A stretch of 5,788 bases of DNA from CAZJDV01 sp964544865 (GCA_964544865.1 CAZJDV010000121.1:1-5788); one strand, 5' to 3'. Positions 1 through 5,774 are shown, numbered from the stretch's first letter. A program made the numbers and translations. Notes: generated from the sequence alone by a model not told the origin.

Positions 1-211
1 CTCCTCCGCCCCGAAACCCGGTGGTGGCCATCAAGACCGCTGCAGGCGGCTGCAACCCCAAAGCGTGCGCCACGGCACGCAATACGGACTCGCTTCAGTG
101 GAAGCCGGCGCCCCGGTATTCCTGAGCAGCGAGGTCTCCCGCCTCCTGTGCCAGCCTGTTGATATCCGACGCGTCCAGGTTTGCCGCCTCAATCTGCTTG
201 ACTACTCTCAT
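1..211 (-). CDS. C_GCAxxG_C_C family selenoprotein, N-terminal part (TGA = Sec39; runs off the left edge)
   Basis: Probable small redox protein of the C_GCAxxG_C_C family; substrate and partner are unknown. The ATG at 211-209 has an ideal ribosome site, AAGGAGG, 7 bases upstream. Thirty-eight codons lead to TGA at 97-95, and the same frame then stays open for 31 more codons to the window edge. Before the TGA the protein reads ..AAQEYRGAGFH; after it, SESVLRAVAHALGL and MATTGFRGGG. Family members typically read like (F/Y)xxG(F/Y)NCA(Q/E)xVL followed by LATGFGGG, so the TGA falls on the first conserved cysteine. A SECIS-like hairpin follows. Codons on both sides of the TGA are GC-rich in third position. 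The downstream CGxxxG and cysteine motifs lie outside the window, as would the true stop. An in-frame ATG at 286 lacks a good ribosome site. The alternative is a complete 38-residue protein or a nonsense-mutated gene. The family match is from memory of its pattern, without a search. Confidence 0.75.
63..97 (-). promoter_or_regulatory. Putative bacterial SECIS element with its UGA codon
   Basis: On the minus strand the TGA (97-95) is followed by 14 bases and then a perfect 6-bp hairpin, GCGTGC-CGTGGC-GCACGC (80-63). The 6-base apical loop has G as its second base. The TGA-to-loop-G distance is about 21 bases. Bacterial SECIS hairpins bind SelB, lie within the coding region just after the UGA, and usually have a G among the first two loop bases at roughly 16-37 bases from the UGA, so this fits. 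The hairpin could be read as an intrinsic terminator, but only TTT follows before a run of G, and the frame continues through it. Confidence 0.62.
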
Positions 212-218
212 TGGGGTG

Positions 219-225
219 CCTCCTT
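219..225 (-). promoter_or_regulatory. Ribosome binding site AAGGAGG fixing the selenoprotein start
   Basis: AAGGAGG on the minus strand, 7 bases before the ATG at 211-209. It is the strongest Shine-Dalgarno match in the window. It selects this ATG over the in-frame upstream ATG at 286 and argues that the short frame is truly translated. Confidence 0.8.
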
Positions 226-333
226 GTCGCCACCGATTCTTTCCGGTGTGCGAAGGCCAATCGCTCTCATGGATACTGCCTGACATATGCTATCACAACC
301 AAGCCTGGCCGGGCTGGCGGCCCAACTCGCCCG

Positions 334-361
334 TTGACCGTGAGGATACGTGGTTCGTAAT
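334..361 (+). promoter_or_regulatory. Possible sigma70-type promoter for the LLM oxidoreductase gene
   Basis: TTGACC (334-339), a 16-base spacer, then CGTAAT (356-361), which matches TATAAT at its last four bases. It lies about 65 bases before the ATG at 427. A second weak option is an extended -10, TGCTACACT (387-395), without a good -35. I saw no convincing promoter on the minus strand for the divergent selenoprotein gene. The rest of 212-426 shows no coding signal. Confidence 0.3.
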
Positions 362-426
362 CGGACAACGCTCTCCTCATCTGCAATGCTACACTGGATA
401 TCATTGATCCCGAACGGAGCTAAGCT

Positions 427-1296
427 ATGAAGATAGGGGCAACACTCCCGCAGATTGAGATTGGTTCCGACCCCGGAGCCATCCGCGAGTATGCGCAGGC
501 CGTGGAGGAGATGGGTTACGACCACATCGGCGCTTATGACCACGTTCTTGGCGCCGATCCTTCCCACTACCCGAACTGGCGTGGGCCCTATACGCACCAA
601 AGCATGTTTCATGAGCCTTTCGTGCTCTACGGCTACCTTGCCGCCGTCACCAACCGCCTTGAACTGGTGACACAGATAATCATCCTGCCGCAGCGCCAGA
701 CCGCTCTGGTAGCCAAGCAGGCGGCGGAAGTGGACATACTCAGCGGCGGCCGTCTGCGGCTGGGCGTGGGCATAGGGTGGAACTGGGTTGAGTACGAGGC
801 GCTGGGCAAGGACTTCCGCAGCCGTGGCCGCCGAAGCGAGGAGCAGGTCGCCCTTCTCCGGGCCTTGTGGACGCAGGACGTTGTCACCTTTGAAGGTCGC
901 TGGGAGAGTGTGACGGCTTCCGGGATCAATCCTCCGCCGGTGCAGCGCCCGATCCCGATCTGGTTCGGCGGCGGCGCTGAACCTGTCCTTGAGCGGATCG
1001 CGCACGTAGGCGACGGCTGGTTCCCCCAAGGCCGTCCCACCGATGAGGCCGTCCGTGAGCGGATCGCGCGTATGCGCTCACTCGCCATTGAAGCTGGCCG
1101 TGACCCCACGAGCATCGGAGTGCAGGGAGGGATCGGCATTGGCAACACCTCGGAAGAGGAGTGGGCCGCGACGCTTGCCGCTTGGCGGGACCTGGGTGCC
1201 AGCCACATAGGGGTGAACACAATGGGTGCGGGTTTCACGTCCGTGGACCAGCACTTGGACGCCCTGCGCAGGTTCTATGCGGTGGCTCGCGGGTAG
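427..1296 (+). CDS. LLM class (luciferase-like) F420-dependent oxidoreductase
   Basis: 289-residue cytoplasmic TIM-barrel flavin/F420 oxidoreductase of the bacterial luciferase-like superfamily, most like the TIGR03619-type F420-dependent subfamily. The full family length is present. Visible landmarks: N-terminal strand MKIGATLPQ (1-9); helix then DHIGAYDHV (32-40); IIILPQRQ (84-91), the typical phosphate/cofactor-side strand; AAEVDILSGGRLRLGVGIGW (99-118) followed by NWVEYEALG, a hallmark of the family; PIPIWFGGG (175-183); and IAHVGDGWFP (191-200). The start is supported by GGAG (416-419), 7 bases upstream of ATG. Members use reduced F420 or FMN for hydride transfer to many substrates; the substrate here cannot be told. 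It is transcribed away from the selenoprotein gene and is followed by a long noncoding gap, so it is probably monocistronic. The use of F420 rather than FMN is inferred from family resemblance. Confidence 0.93.
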   Translation: MKIGATLPQIEIGSDPGAIREYAQAVEEMGYDHIGAYDHVLGADPSHYPNWRGPYTHQSMFHEPFVLYGYLAAVTNRLELVTQIIILPQRQTALVAKQAAEVDILSGGRLRLGVGIGWNWVEYEALGKDFRSRGRRSEEQVALLRALWTQDVVTFEGRWESVTASGINPPPVQRPIPIWFGGGAEPVLERIAHVGDGWFPQGRPTDEAVRERIARMRSLAIEAGRDPTSIGVQGGIGIGNTSEEEWAATLAAWRDLGASHIGVNTMGAGFTSVDQHLDALRRFYAVARG

Positions 1297-1339
1297 CCCC
1301 TGAGAGATGCCAAGAGGGTGTTCAAAGGGTTCCGGGTAG

Positions 1340-1387
1340 GTCGTTCTGAGCGCTTCGGCAGGCTCAGGATAAACTCCGCGACGAATC
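1340..1387 (-). repeat. Dispersed palindromic (REP-like) repeat, copy A
   Basis: Read on the minus strand it begins GATTCGTCGCGGAG and ends GCTCAGAACGAC, 48 bases. It contains the hairpin CTGAGC/GCTCAG (1346-1351 with 1362-1367), with inner GC-TTCG-GC. Its ends match copies B and C, and the form resembles intergenic repeats I recall from uncultured Chloroflexota genomes. It lies 44 bases after the LLM gene and may double as a transcript-end hairpin, though no T-run follows. Confidence 0.55.
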
Positions 1388-1442
1388 ACGTGCACCGGAG
1401 GATGCGTGACTCATTGGCAGAGCGCATCCCGCAAGCCCACAA

Positions 1443-1488
1443 GATGCTTCAGTCGTCCCAATGCGTCGGGACTCCCTCAAGCATGACA
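1443..1488 (+). repeat. Dispersed palindromic (REP-like) repeat, copy B
   Basis: 46 bases beginning GATGCTTC and ending CTCAAGCATGACA. The outer inverted repeat is ATGCTT (1444-1449) / AAGCAT (1479-1484) and the inner one is GTCCC (1455-1459) / GGGAC (1468-1472). The ends fit the pattern of copies A and C, with compensating changes in the arms: where copy C has ATTCT/AGAAT, this copy has ATGCTT/AAGCAT. That suggests selection or copying of the folded form. Confidence 0.5.
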
Positions 1489-1742
1489 TTTGGAAACACG
1501 CTCTAAGACATGTCCTCGCTGCCCATCCGCCGAGAGGCGCGTGGAACGATACGCCGGCTAGGGAGTTCGAATCCGAGCGCGGGCGGCTACCGATCACCCT
1601 GAACCATCCGGCGGCAGCGGGCGTTCGTATATATATCTGACAGCGGATGGCGTTCGGTCATGCACGATTTGGGATACCTGATTCCGTGCGTTGTGCATCC
1701 AACTGTCATCCTACAGAACGCAGACCTACACGTGGGACATGA
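1489..1742. other. Noncoding stretch before the cupredoxin-like gene
   Basis: No convincing gene. It holds a small hairpin CGCC-GAGA-GGCG (1528-1539), an AT-rich TATATATAT run (1628-1636) that could be a -10 but lacks a good -35, and an inverted repeat ATGCAC (1660-1665) / GTGCAT (1693-1698) in the presumed leader of the next gene. A 59-codon open frame (1461-1640) has no ribosome site and starts inside the repeat, so I do not call it. Confidence 0.5.
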
Positions 1743-1745
1743 ATG
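1734..1745 (+). promoter_or_regulatory. Ribosome-site-like GGGA followed by ATG, out of frame with the gene below
   Basis: GGGA (1734-1737) lies 5 bases before ATG (1743-1745). This ATG reads MKITSAVLA and then leaves the frame of the downstream gene. Removing one A at 1770/1771 would join it to MGTLTLAFLAL in a very natural signal peptide. It is therefore either the ancestral start upstream of a one-base insertion, or chance. Confidence 0.4.
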
Positions 1746-1755
1746 AAGATAACCA

Positions 1756-2583
1756 GTGCGGTCCTTGCTAATGGGAACGCTGACGCTGGCTTTCTTAGCC
1801 CTGAGGTGCGGTGGCGCCGGTCCGCCGGCCCGGGTCTTCGACGTAGAGATAGCTGGCGGGAGGCTGGACCTTGACCCGCCATTGATCAGAGTGGACCAGG
1901 GCGACGATGTCCTGTTGCGCGTGCAAAGCGCTGGGGCCGGGGAGTTCCACCTCCATGGGTACGACCTGGAGGTCCAACTGACGCCGGATGAGGTGGCTGA
2001 GCTGTCCTTTGGTGCGGGCGTGATCGGGAGGTTCGACATGGAGCTTCACACAACCGGTGATGTCGGGCAGAGTCAGGCGCTCAGCCATGATGGGGTCAAC
2101 GTAGGTTGTCGGGCCAGGGTCCCCGCCGGGGCCCCGGAGCCGCGACTCCTGCTACAGGCCGCCCCTGGCTTGCAGCCTGGGACGATTGAGGTGTCGATCG
2201 GAGTGGAGAACTTCGCGCTGGGCACGGACGATGTCGCGGGTGTGCCGTCGGGTCATTGGCATGTGTTCGTATTTGGAGACCTGGTAGCTACGGGAACCGG
2301 ACCGCGGGCAATGGTGCGCGTGGACACCCCGGGCCAGACCGACTTTCAAGTAAGCCTTGCCGACGCCCGGCACTGTGCCTACGACGTTCAGTCTTTCATG
2401 TCTATGTTTGTTCTCGACGCTTCGCTGCCAGCCGACAACGACGCGGGTAGGGCGCAATACCTGGGTGCGCTGGAGGTGCATCCCAAGTCGCAGACGTGCG
2501 GCGCCAAACCTCTGCTGATAATGTCCGTCGACGGGTTCAGGACATTGCTCAGAGCTTGTGAACTATTTGGCCGTGAAGCGTGA
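1756..2583 (+). CDS. Secreted or lipid-anchored protein with cupredoxin-like N-terminal domain
   Basis: 275 residues from a GTG start. Residues 1-17 form a signal sequence (core LLMGTLTLAFLAL) ending at Cys18. A lipoprotein is possible, but Arg at -1 is unusual for a lipobox. Residues 26-100 look like a cupredoxin-like beta-sandwich: VFDVEI, IRVDQGDDVLLRV (44-56), EFHLHGYD (63-70) and FDMELH (93-98). The usual Cys and Met copper ligands are not evident, so metal binding is doubtful. Residues 140-210 form a second beta-rich segment with GHWHVFVFGDLV (166-177) and ARHCAYD (204-210), like the histidine-rich GHxHxxxDG pattern of some small secreted domains. The last 60 residues have no recognisable fold. 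The GTG is the first possible start, since an in-frame TAA lies at 1750; a better-placed ATG at 1743 is out of frame by one base. It stands alone between noncoding stretches. Function unknown; an extracytoplasmic role is inferred from the signal sequence. Confidence 0.72.
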   Translation: MRSLLMGTLTLAFLALRCGGAGPPARVFDVEIAGGRLDLDPPLIRVDQGDDVLLRVQSAGAGEFHLHGYDLEVQLTPDEVAELSFGAGVIGRFDMELHTTGDVGQSQALSHDGVNVGCRARVPAGAPEPRLLLQAAPGLQPGTIEVSIGVENFALGTDDVAGVPSGHWHVFVFGDLVATGTGPRAMVRVDTPGQTDFQVSLADARHCAYDVQSFMSMFVLDASLPADNDAGRAQYLGALEVHPKSQTCGAKPLLIMSVDGFRTLLRACELFGREA

Positions 2584-2585
2584 GT

Positions 2586-2635
2586 GTGCCTGCGAATCCA
2601 ACGATGGGCCGATACCTCGGCCCTGCGGTAGGCAC
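2586..2635 (+). terminator. Nested hairpin just after the cupredoxin-like gene
   Basis: Outer stem GTGCCT (2586-2591) / AGGCAC (2630-2635) encloses a perfect 7-bp stem GGGCCGA (2606-2612) / TCGGCCC (2617-2623) with a TACC loop. It begins two bases after the stop codon. There is no T-run, so if it ends transcription it does so without a classical U-tract. It could also stabilise the 3' end of the mRNA. Confidence 0.4.
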
Positions 2636-2646
2636 GGGTCGTAAGG

Positions 2647-2712
2647 GATTCTTCGCGAAGCGGAGCGCGCCGGAGAGCAAGAGTGGTTTGACCACTGCAC
2701 TCTAGAATGACA
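2647..2712 (+). repeat. Dispersed palindromic (REP-like) repeat, copy C
   Basis: 66 bases beginning GATTCTTCGCG and ending CTCTAGAATGACA. Outer arms ATTCT (2648-2652) / AGAAT (2704-2708); internal palindrome CTTCGCGAAG (2651-2660); internal hairpin AGTGGT-TTG-ACCACT (2682-2696). It shares its end patterns with copies A and B. It sits between two convergent genes, a usual place for such elements. Confidence 0.5.
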
Positions 2713-2796
2713 AGGTGCTCCGCCAACCCGTGAGGCCCTGTACAGGCCATTTCTTCACTAGCTCTCAGGATGAGCGGGACCGCGCGCAACTCCGGA

Positions 2797-2811
2797 CCCG
2801 CTTATCGCGGG
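2797..2811 (-). terminator. Small hairpin downstream of the kinase gene
   Basis: CCCGC-TTATC-GCGGG on the plus strand, a perfect 5-bp stem with a 5-base loop, 22 bases beyond the kinase stop. No T-run follows on the minus strand, so the terminator call is weak. Between this and copy C there is also a 10-bp palindrome CCTGTACAGG (2737-2746). Nothing else is recognisable in this gap. Confidence 0.22.
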
Positions 2812-2833
2812 AGTGAAACGCACCGGGACGGCG

Positions 2834-4471
2834 TCACGTGTTGTTCAGCGCTCCGGCATAGACCTGGTACAGCAGGCTCTGCATGGTCTTCTGCAGCGTG
2901 GCACTCGTGTCCAATCGCACGTGCCGCTCGGGTGGCACTTCGGCAACCGGCTCCCACTCAGCGGACTGCTGCTCGTACAGTTCCCACGTGGCATCCGAGG
3001 CGGATGTCCCCTCGCGGACCCGTCTACGCACTCGTCTCCGCACTGTCTCCGGCGGGACGACGCACTCCACTATCCACGCCCCGGCGCTTACCCTGCGGCC
3101 TGCTTCCACCACCCGCTGCCGCTCAGCGGCAGAGCGGTACGTAGCGTCCAGGACAACGGTCTGCCCGCGAGCGAGAAGTCCGTTGGCCTCGCTGAGCATC
3201 GCGTCGTACGTGCGACGCGAGACGTCGGGGGAGTAGATGCCCTGATCGTATGCTTCGTAGCGGTGCTCACCCGCCGGGAGGTCGAACAGCGCCTTCCGGG
3301 TGACGTCCGATGAGATGTGGACGGCACCCCACCTGCGGGATAGCTCCTCTCCGACGGTGGATTTCCCCGTGCCCATGAGGCCAACAACCATGATCAGCGA
3401 TGGCTGTGGCACCACGTGTGTGTAGGAGTGGGCAAGCTTGTAGTACGCCTGGGCCGTGCTGGTGACCTGTTGGCGTTCCTCCTGGGAGAGGGAGGTATCA
3501 TCGAGTCGGAAGCTGGTTACCTTGGCGCGGACGTATGCCCGGTACGCCTTGAAGAAGTCCAGGAGCTCCAATACGCCGCTGTCTGCCGATGCCCCAATGT
3601 AGGCCTCGATCAGTTCTGTGGAGAGGTCGGTTCGTCCATGAAAGTCCAGGTCCATGGCCAGGAAGGCTATGTCAGCCGTCACGTCCCCGTAACGGAACCT
3701 GCGGTTGAACTCAATGCAGTCGAGTATCTGGACGCCGTTGACCAGGAATATGTCCGCACTCAGGAGGTCGCCGTGGCCGTCGCGGATGCGTCCTTCCGAA
3801 GCCCGCCTGATAAACGTCTCAGTCCTGGTGTCCATGAATGCCCTGCTGTAGGCCGCCAGGTCATCGTAGGTATCCCGGTCAACAACCCACCCGACGTACC
3901 GCCGGGTCTGGCGGAAGTTCTCTTCGACGTTCCTGCGTACGGAAGTGATGCCGCCCAGACGGGCTATGGCCGGACTGGTCCGGGCAACCGAATGGAAGCG
4001 GGCTATCATCTCTCCAATGCCTCTTATCTCCTGGGGAGAGACGGTCTGTTGGTGCAAGAGTTGGGCGAGAGAGCGGTCAGGCGGCAGCCTGCGCATCTTC
4101 ACCGCGTACTCAACGGTCCTGCCCGCACCGCCAATGGCAAGCCTGCCCCCGCTTTCGCGTACCTCGACCACGTCCAGGTAGACATCCGGTGCGAGACGGC
4201 GGTTCAGGGTCACCTCTTGACGGCAGAAGTAGCGCCGCTTGGATAGGGTGGTGAAGTCAAGAAAGCCGAAGTTGACCGCTTTCTTAACCTTGTACACGTG
4301 GTGCTCGGTGAAAAAGAGGGATGAGATGTGGGTCTGGGCCAGGCTAACAGCGGAGACCTCTTCGGGGTAAGCCTCCGGGCGCAGCAGTTGCTGGACCAAG
4401 AACTCGTGAGTTATTTGGCGTTGTTCTTCAGATGTTGGTCCGTCTCCCGCGGTGAGCAGTGTCTCAGGCAT
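2834..4471 (-). CDS. Two-domain aminoglycoside-phosphotransferase-like / P-loop kinase protein
   Basis: 545-residue predicted cytoplasmic phosphotransferase fusing a COG2187-type APH-like domain to a COG0645-type P-loop kinase. The N-terminal domain (about 20-350) has VYKVKKAVNFGFLDF (59-73), with the likely ATP-contacting lysines; the catalytic loop DGHGDLLSADIF (231-242); the metal-site strand ILDCIEFN (249-256); and AFLAMDLDFHGR. The C-terminal domain (about 359-545) has the Walker A loop GLMGTGKST (364-372), then SSDVTRK (387-393), VVLDATYR and an arginine-rich lid, RRRVRRRVRE. Asp in place of the usual Asn after HGDL is, as I recall, normal in the Rv2004c-like group. Start: AGGAG (4477-4481) lies 5 bases before the ATG at 4471; an in-frame ATG at 4489 has no ribosome site and would add six residues. 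It is the last gene of the cluster, 42 bases after the stress protein stop. Substrate unknown; antibiotic resistance should not be assumed. Confidence 0.92.
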   Translation of the reverse strand: MPETLLTAGDGPTSEEQRQITHEFLVQQLLRPEAYPEEVSAVSLAQTHISSLFFTEHHVYKVKKAVNFGFLDFTTLSKRRYFCRQEVTLNRRLAPDVYLDVVEVRESGGRLAIGGAGRTVEYAVKMRRLPPDRSLAQLLHQQTVSPQEIRGIGEMIARFHSVARTSPAIARLGGITSVRRNVEENFRQTRRYVGWVVDRDTYDDLAAYSRAFMDTRTETFIRRASEGRIRDGHGDLLSADIFLVNGVQILDCIEFNRRFRYGDVTADIAFLAMDLDFHGRTDLSTELIEAYIGASADSGVLELLDFFKAYRAYVRAKVTSFRLDDTSLSQEERQQVTSTAQAYYKLAHSYTHVVPQPSLIMVVGLMGTGKSTVGEELSRRWGAVHISSDVTRKALFDLPAGEHRYEAYDQGIYSPDVSRRTYDAMLSEANGLLARGQTVVLDATYRSAAERQRVVEAGRRVSAGAWIVECVVPPETVRRRVRRRVREGTSASDATWELYEQQSAEWEPVAEVPPERHVRLDTSATLQKTMQSLLYQVYAGALNNT

Positions 4472-4476
4472 CTGTG

Positions 4477-4481
4477 CTCCT
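4477..4481 (-). promoter_or_regulatory. Ribosome binding site AGGAG choosing the kinase start
   Basis: AGGAG on the minus strand, 5 bases before the ATG at 4471-4469. The longer start at 4489 is preceded by CGACACGACACGG, which has no match, so the shorter protein is preferred. Confidence 0.55.
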
Positions 4482-4513
4482 GCGTCCATCCGTGTCGTGT
4501 CGGCGATGAGGGT

Positions 4514-5020
4514 TCAAGATGCGCTCACCTTGTCTGAGACCGTAACCGATAGGTGATGACCAAGTCTTTCCTGGGCGGTGTGCCTGGAGGCGGACGCCGC
4601 CTCCACTGTCCGGTACATAGTCACCGGGCAGGGAGCAATCTGGACTACCTTCATGGCAACGCTTCCAAGAGCATACGCTCCTCTGCTTCCGACGCCATGG
4701 GTGGACATGACTATCAGGTCAACTTTCTCCTGGTTCGCGAAGTCTGCGATGGCATCAGCGGGGTTGCCAAAATCCACGTGGGCGGAGACCTGTAGGCCCT
4801 GTTCCACGAGTCTGTCCCGAATGGGATGCAGATAGTCGCGTATGTGCGACCGACTGGACTCTTCAAGCTGCTGCCGGCTGGGCAACACAACGCCGAATCG
4901 TAGGATCACTGTCAGCAGGCTGATGCGCGCGCCAGTGGTCTGGGCCAAATCAATGGCGAAGCCCAGCGCCTTTTCCGAGTATTCCGATCCGTCTAAAGGT
5001 ACCAGAATGTGCTTTACCAT
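4514..5020 (-). CDS. Universal stress protein, single UspA domain
   Basis: 168-residue cytoplasmic nucleotide-binding stress protein. The Rossmann-like UspA fold is clear: VKHILVPLDGSEYSEKAL (2-19), with Asp10 at the adenine site; ARISLLTVI (31-39); the VDLIVMSTHG strand (100-109); and the ATP loop STHG-nine residues-GS (106-120), ending in the family signature APCPV (129-133). The first Gly of the classic G2xG9xG(S/T) motif is Ser106, a common variant, so ATP binding is likely. About 30 C-terminal residues after the fold (from 139) are polar and extra to the core. The start is supported by GGGGTGAT (5033-5026), an extended match to the 16S tail, 5 bases before ATG. It is the middle gene of the cluster, 39 bases after the acetyltransferase. 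Such proteins respond to starvation, hypoxia or oxidative stress; its trigger is not visible here. Confidence 0.95.
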   Translation of the reverse strand: MVKHILVPLDGSEYSEKALGFAIDLAQTTGARISLLTVILRFGVVLPSRQQLEESSRSHIRDYLHPIRDRLVEQGLQVSAHVDFGNPADAIADFANQEKVDLIVMSTHGVGSRGAYALGSVAMKVVQIAPCPVTMYRTVEAASASRHTAQERLGHHLSVTVSDKVSAS

Positions 5021-5059
5021 AGCATATCACCCCGCGTCAGTTGCGCCATGCCCTTTGGC

Positions 5060-5701
5060 CTATCTACTCTGCTCCCAAGGAAGCCGTACCCGCACCTGGG
5101 CTATTCCTGCTCGGAACGGCCACCATTCGAACCAGGTACCTATGGAGGCCTCCATGACCACCACGTCCAGCAACCTGCCGACTGGGTCTTGCACCCGTCC
5201 CTTGAGCACCGCTGCCTGCCTGAAGCCTAGCCAGCGGGCCGAACGAATGGATTCGTCCTGATGGCCGCAGACGGCTTCGAATGTAAGCAATTGGGGTCCG
5301 CTGCGGTGCGCTATTGCCATCAAGTCGTGCATGAGCACCATCGCGACGCCCTGTTCCCTGTAGGTGGGATGGACGACGATCCGTATCTCGCCTACGTGTC
5401 TGCGAGCGGCGGCGCGGCTCCGCAGAAGCGTCGCGTAGGCAACGATTCCGCCACAGGCCAACGCAAGAAGCGGTAACGCATGGTCATAGTCCAGCTGACG
5501 TGCCCACCTGCGTATAACCTCAGGTGACGTAACCTCTTCTTGTTGGTCGCACTGGTCCTCCTCGGGCAACTCCTGGAAGAATGTCAAGAGGGCCTCGGCG
5601 TCTTCCGGCACCATGGGGCGTATGATCAACTCGGTCTGGTCGGGCAGCACCTCCAACCGCGGAAAGGCTGCCAGGTCGTAAGTGCACATTAGTCTCATCA
5701 T
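5060..5701 (-). CDS. GNAT family N-acetyltransferase
   Basis: 213-residue cytoplasmic acetyl-CoA-dependent acyltransferase. The GNAT fold is readable: LIIRPMVPEDAEALLTFF (25-42), strand and helix 1; DYDHALPLLAL (71-81), GGIVAYATL (84-92), strand 3; HVGEIRIVVHPTYREQGVA (102-120), with acetyl-CoA loop REQGVA fitting Q/RxxGxG/A; LLTFEAVCGHQDESIR (138-153); and WLGFRQAAVLKGRVQD (157-172), the usual end of the fold. About 20 residues rich in Trp and Arg follow the expected end. Start: GGAGG (5712-5716) lies 10 bases before the ATG at 5701, rather far. A GTG at 5737 would add 12 residues but has no placed ribosome site; ATGs at 5698 and 5689 are also possible. It is the first gene of the cluster within this window. 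The substrate, small molecule or protein lysine, is unknown. Its placement with a stress protein suggests a stress function. Confidence 0.92.
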   Translation of the reverse strand: MMRLMCTYDLAAFPRLEVLPDQTELIIRPMVPEDAEALLTFFQELPEEDQCDQQEEVTSPEVIRRWARQLDYDHALPLLALACGGIVAYATLLRSRAAARRHVGEIRIVVHPTYREQGVAMVLMHDLMAIAHRSGPQLLTFEAVCGHQDESIRSARWLGFRQAAVLKGRVQDPVGRLLDVVVMEASIGTWFEWWPFRAGIAQVRVRLPWEQSR

Positions 5702-5711
5702 CAACGTCCGT

Positions 5712-5716
5712 CCTCC
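5712..5716 (-). promoter_or_regulatory. Ribosome binding site GGAGG for the acetyltransferase
   Basis: GGAGG (within GGTGGAGG) on the minus strand, 10 bases before ATG 5701 and 13 before ATG 5698. It favours 5701 over the GTG at 5737, which lies upstream of it. Confidence 0.45.
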
Positions 5717-5742
5717 ACCTGACCTGGGGTTCAGCACGCGCC

Positions 5743-5774
5743 CTGCGAACTGCGGCCCTGACCGCAGTTCGCAG
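5743..5774. repeat. Perfect 13-bp inverted repeat (hairpin) upstream of the acetyltransferase
   Basis: CTGCGAACTGCGG (5743-5755), a 6-base loop CCCTGA, then CCGCAGTTCGCAG (5762-5774). The right arm is part of a tandem heptamer CGCAGTT x2 (5763-5776). It ends 41 bases upstream of the ATG at 5701. No T-run follows on either strand, so an operator, a leader hairpin or a U-less terminator of an upstream gene are all possible. Confidence 0.6.

Noticed and set aside
60..80. The hairpin at 63-80 as an intrinsic terminator of the minus-strand gene
   Set aside because: Only three T residues follow before GGGG, and the reading frame passes straight through it.
95..211. A complete 38-residue small protein ending at the TGA
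   Set aside because: The frame continues with family-like sequence after the TGA, which sits at a conserved Cys position, and a SECIS-like hairpin follows; Sec read-through explains more.
208..1029. Long open frame on the minus strand, 273 codons
   Set aside because: Antisense to the well-supported LLM oxidoreductase; a product of GC-rich codon structure with no recognisable domain.
1565..1574. GTTCGAATCC, resembling a tRNA T-arm, hence a possible tRNA remnant or attachment site
   Set aside because: The flanking bases do not pair as a T-stem, and no matching acceptor or anticodon arm lies upstream.
1461..1640. 59-codon plus-strand frame in the gap after the LLM gene
   Set aside because: Starts inside repeat copy B, has no ribosome site and no family resemblance.
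3416..4246. Long open frame on the plus strand, 276 codons
   Set aside because: Lies opposite the kinase gene, which has clear catalytic motifs; its translation shows no domain.
2834..4471. Calling the APH-like protein an aminoglycoside resistance enzyme
   Set aside because: The fused P-loop kinase and the Asp variant of the catalytic loop place it in an uncharacterised group not tied to drug resistance.
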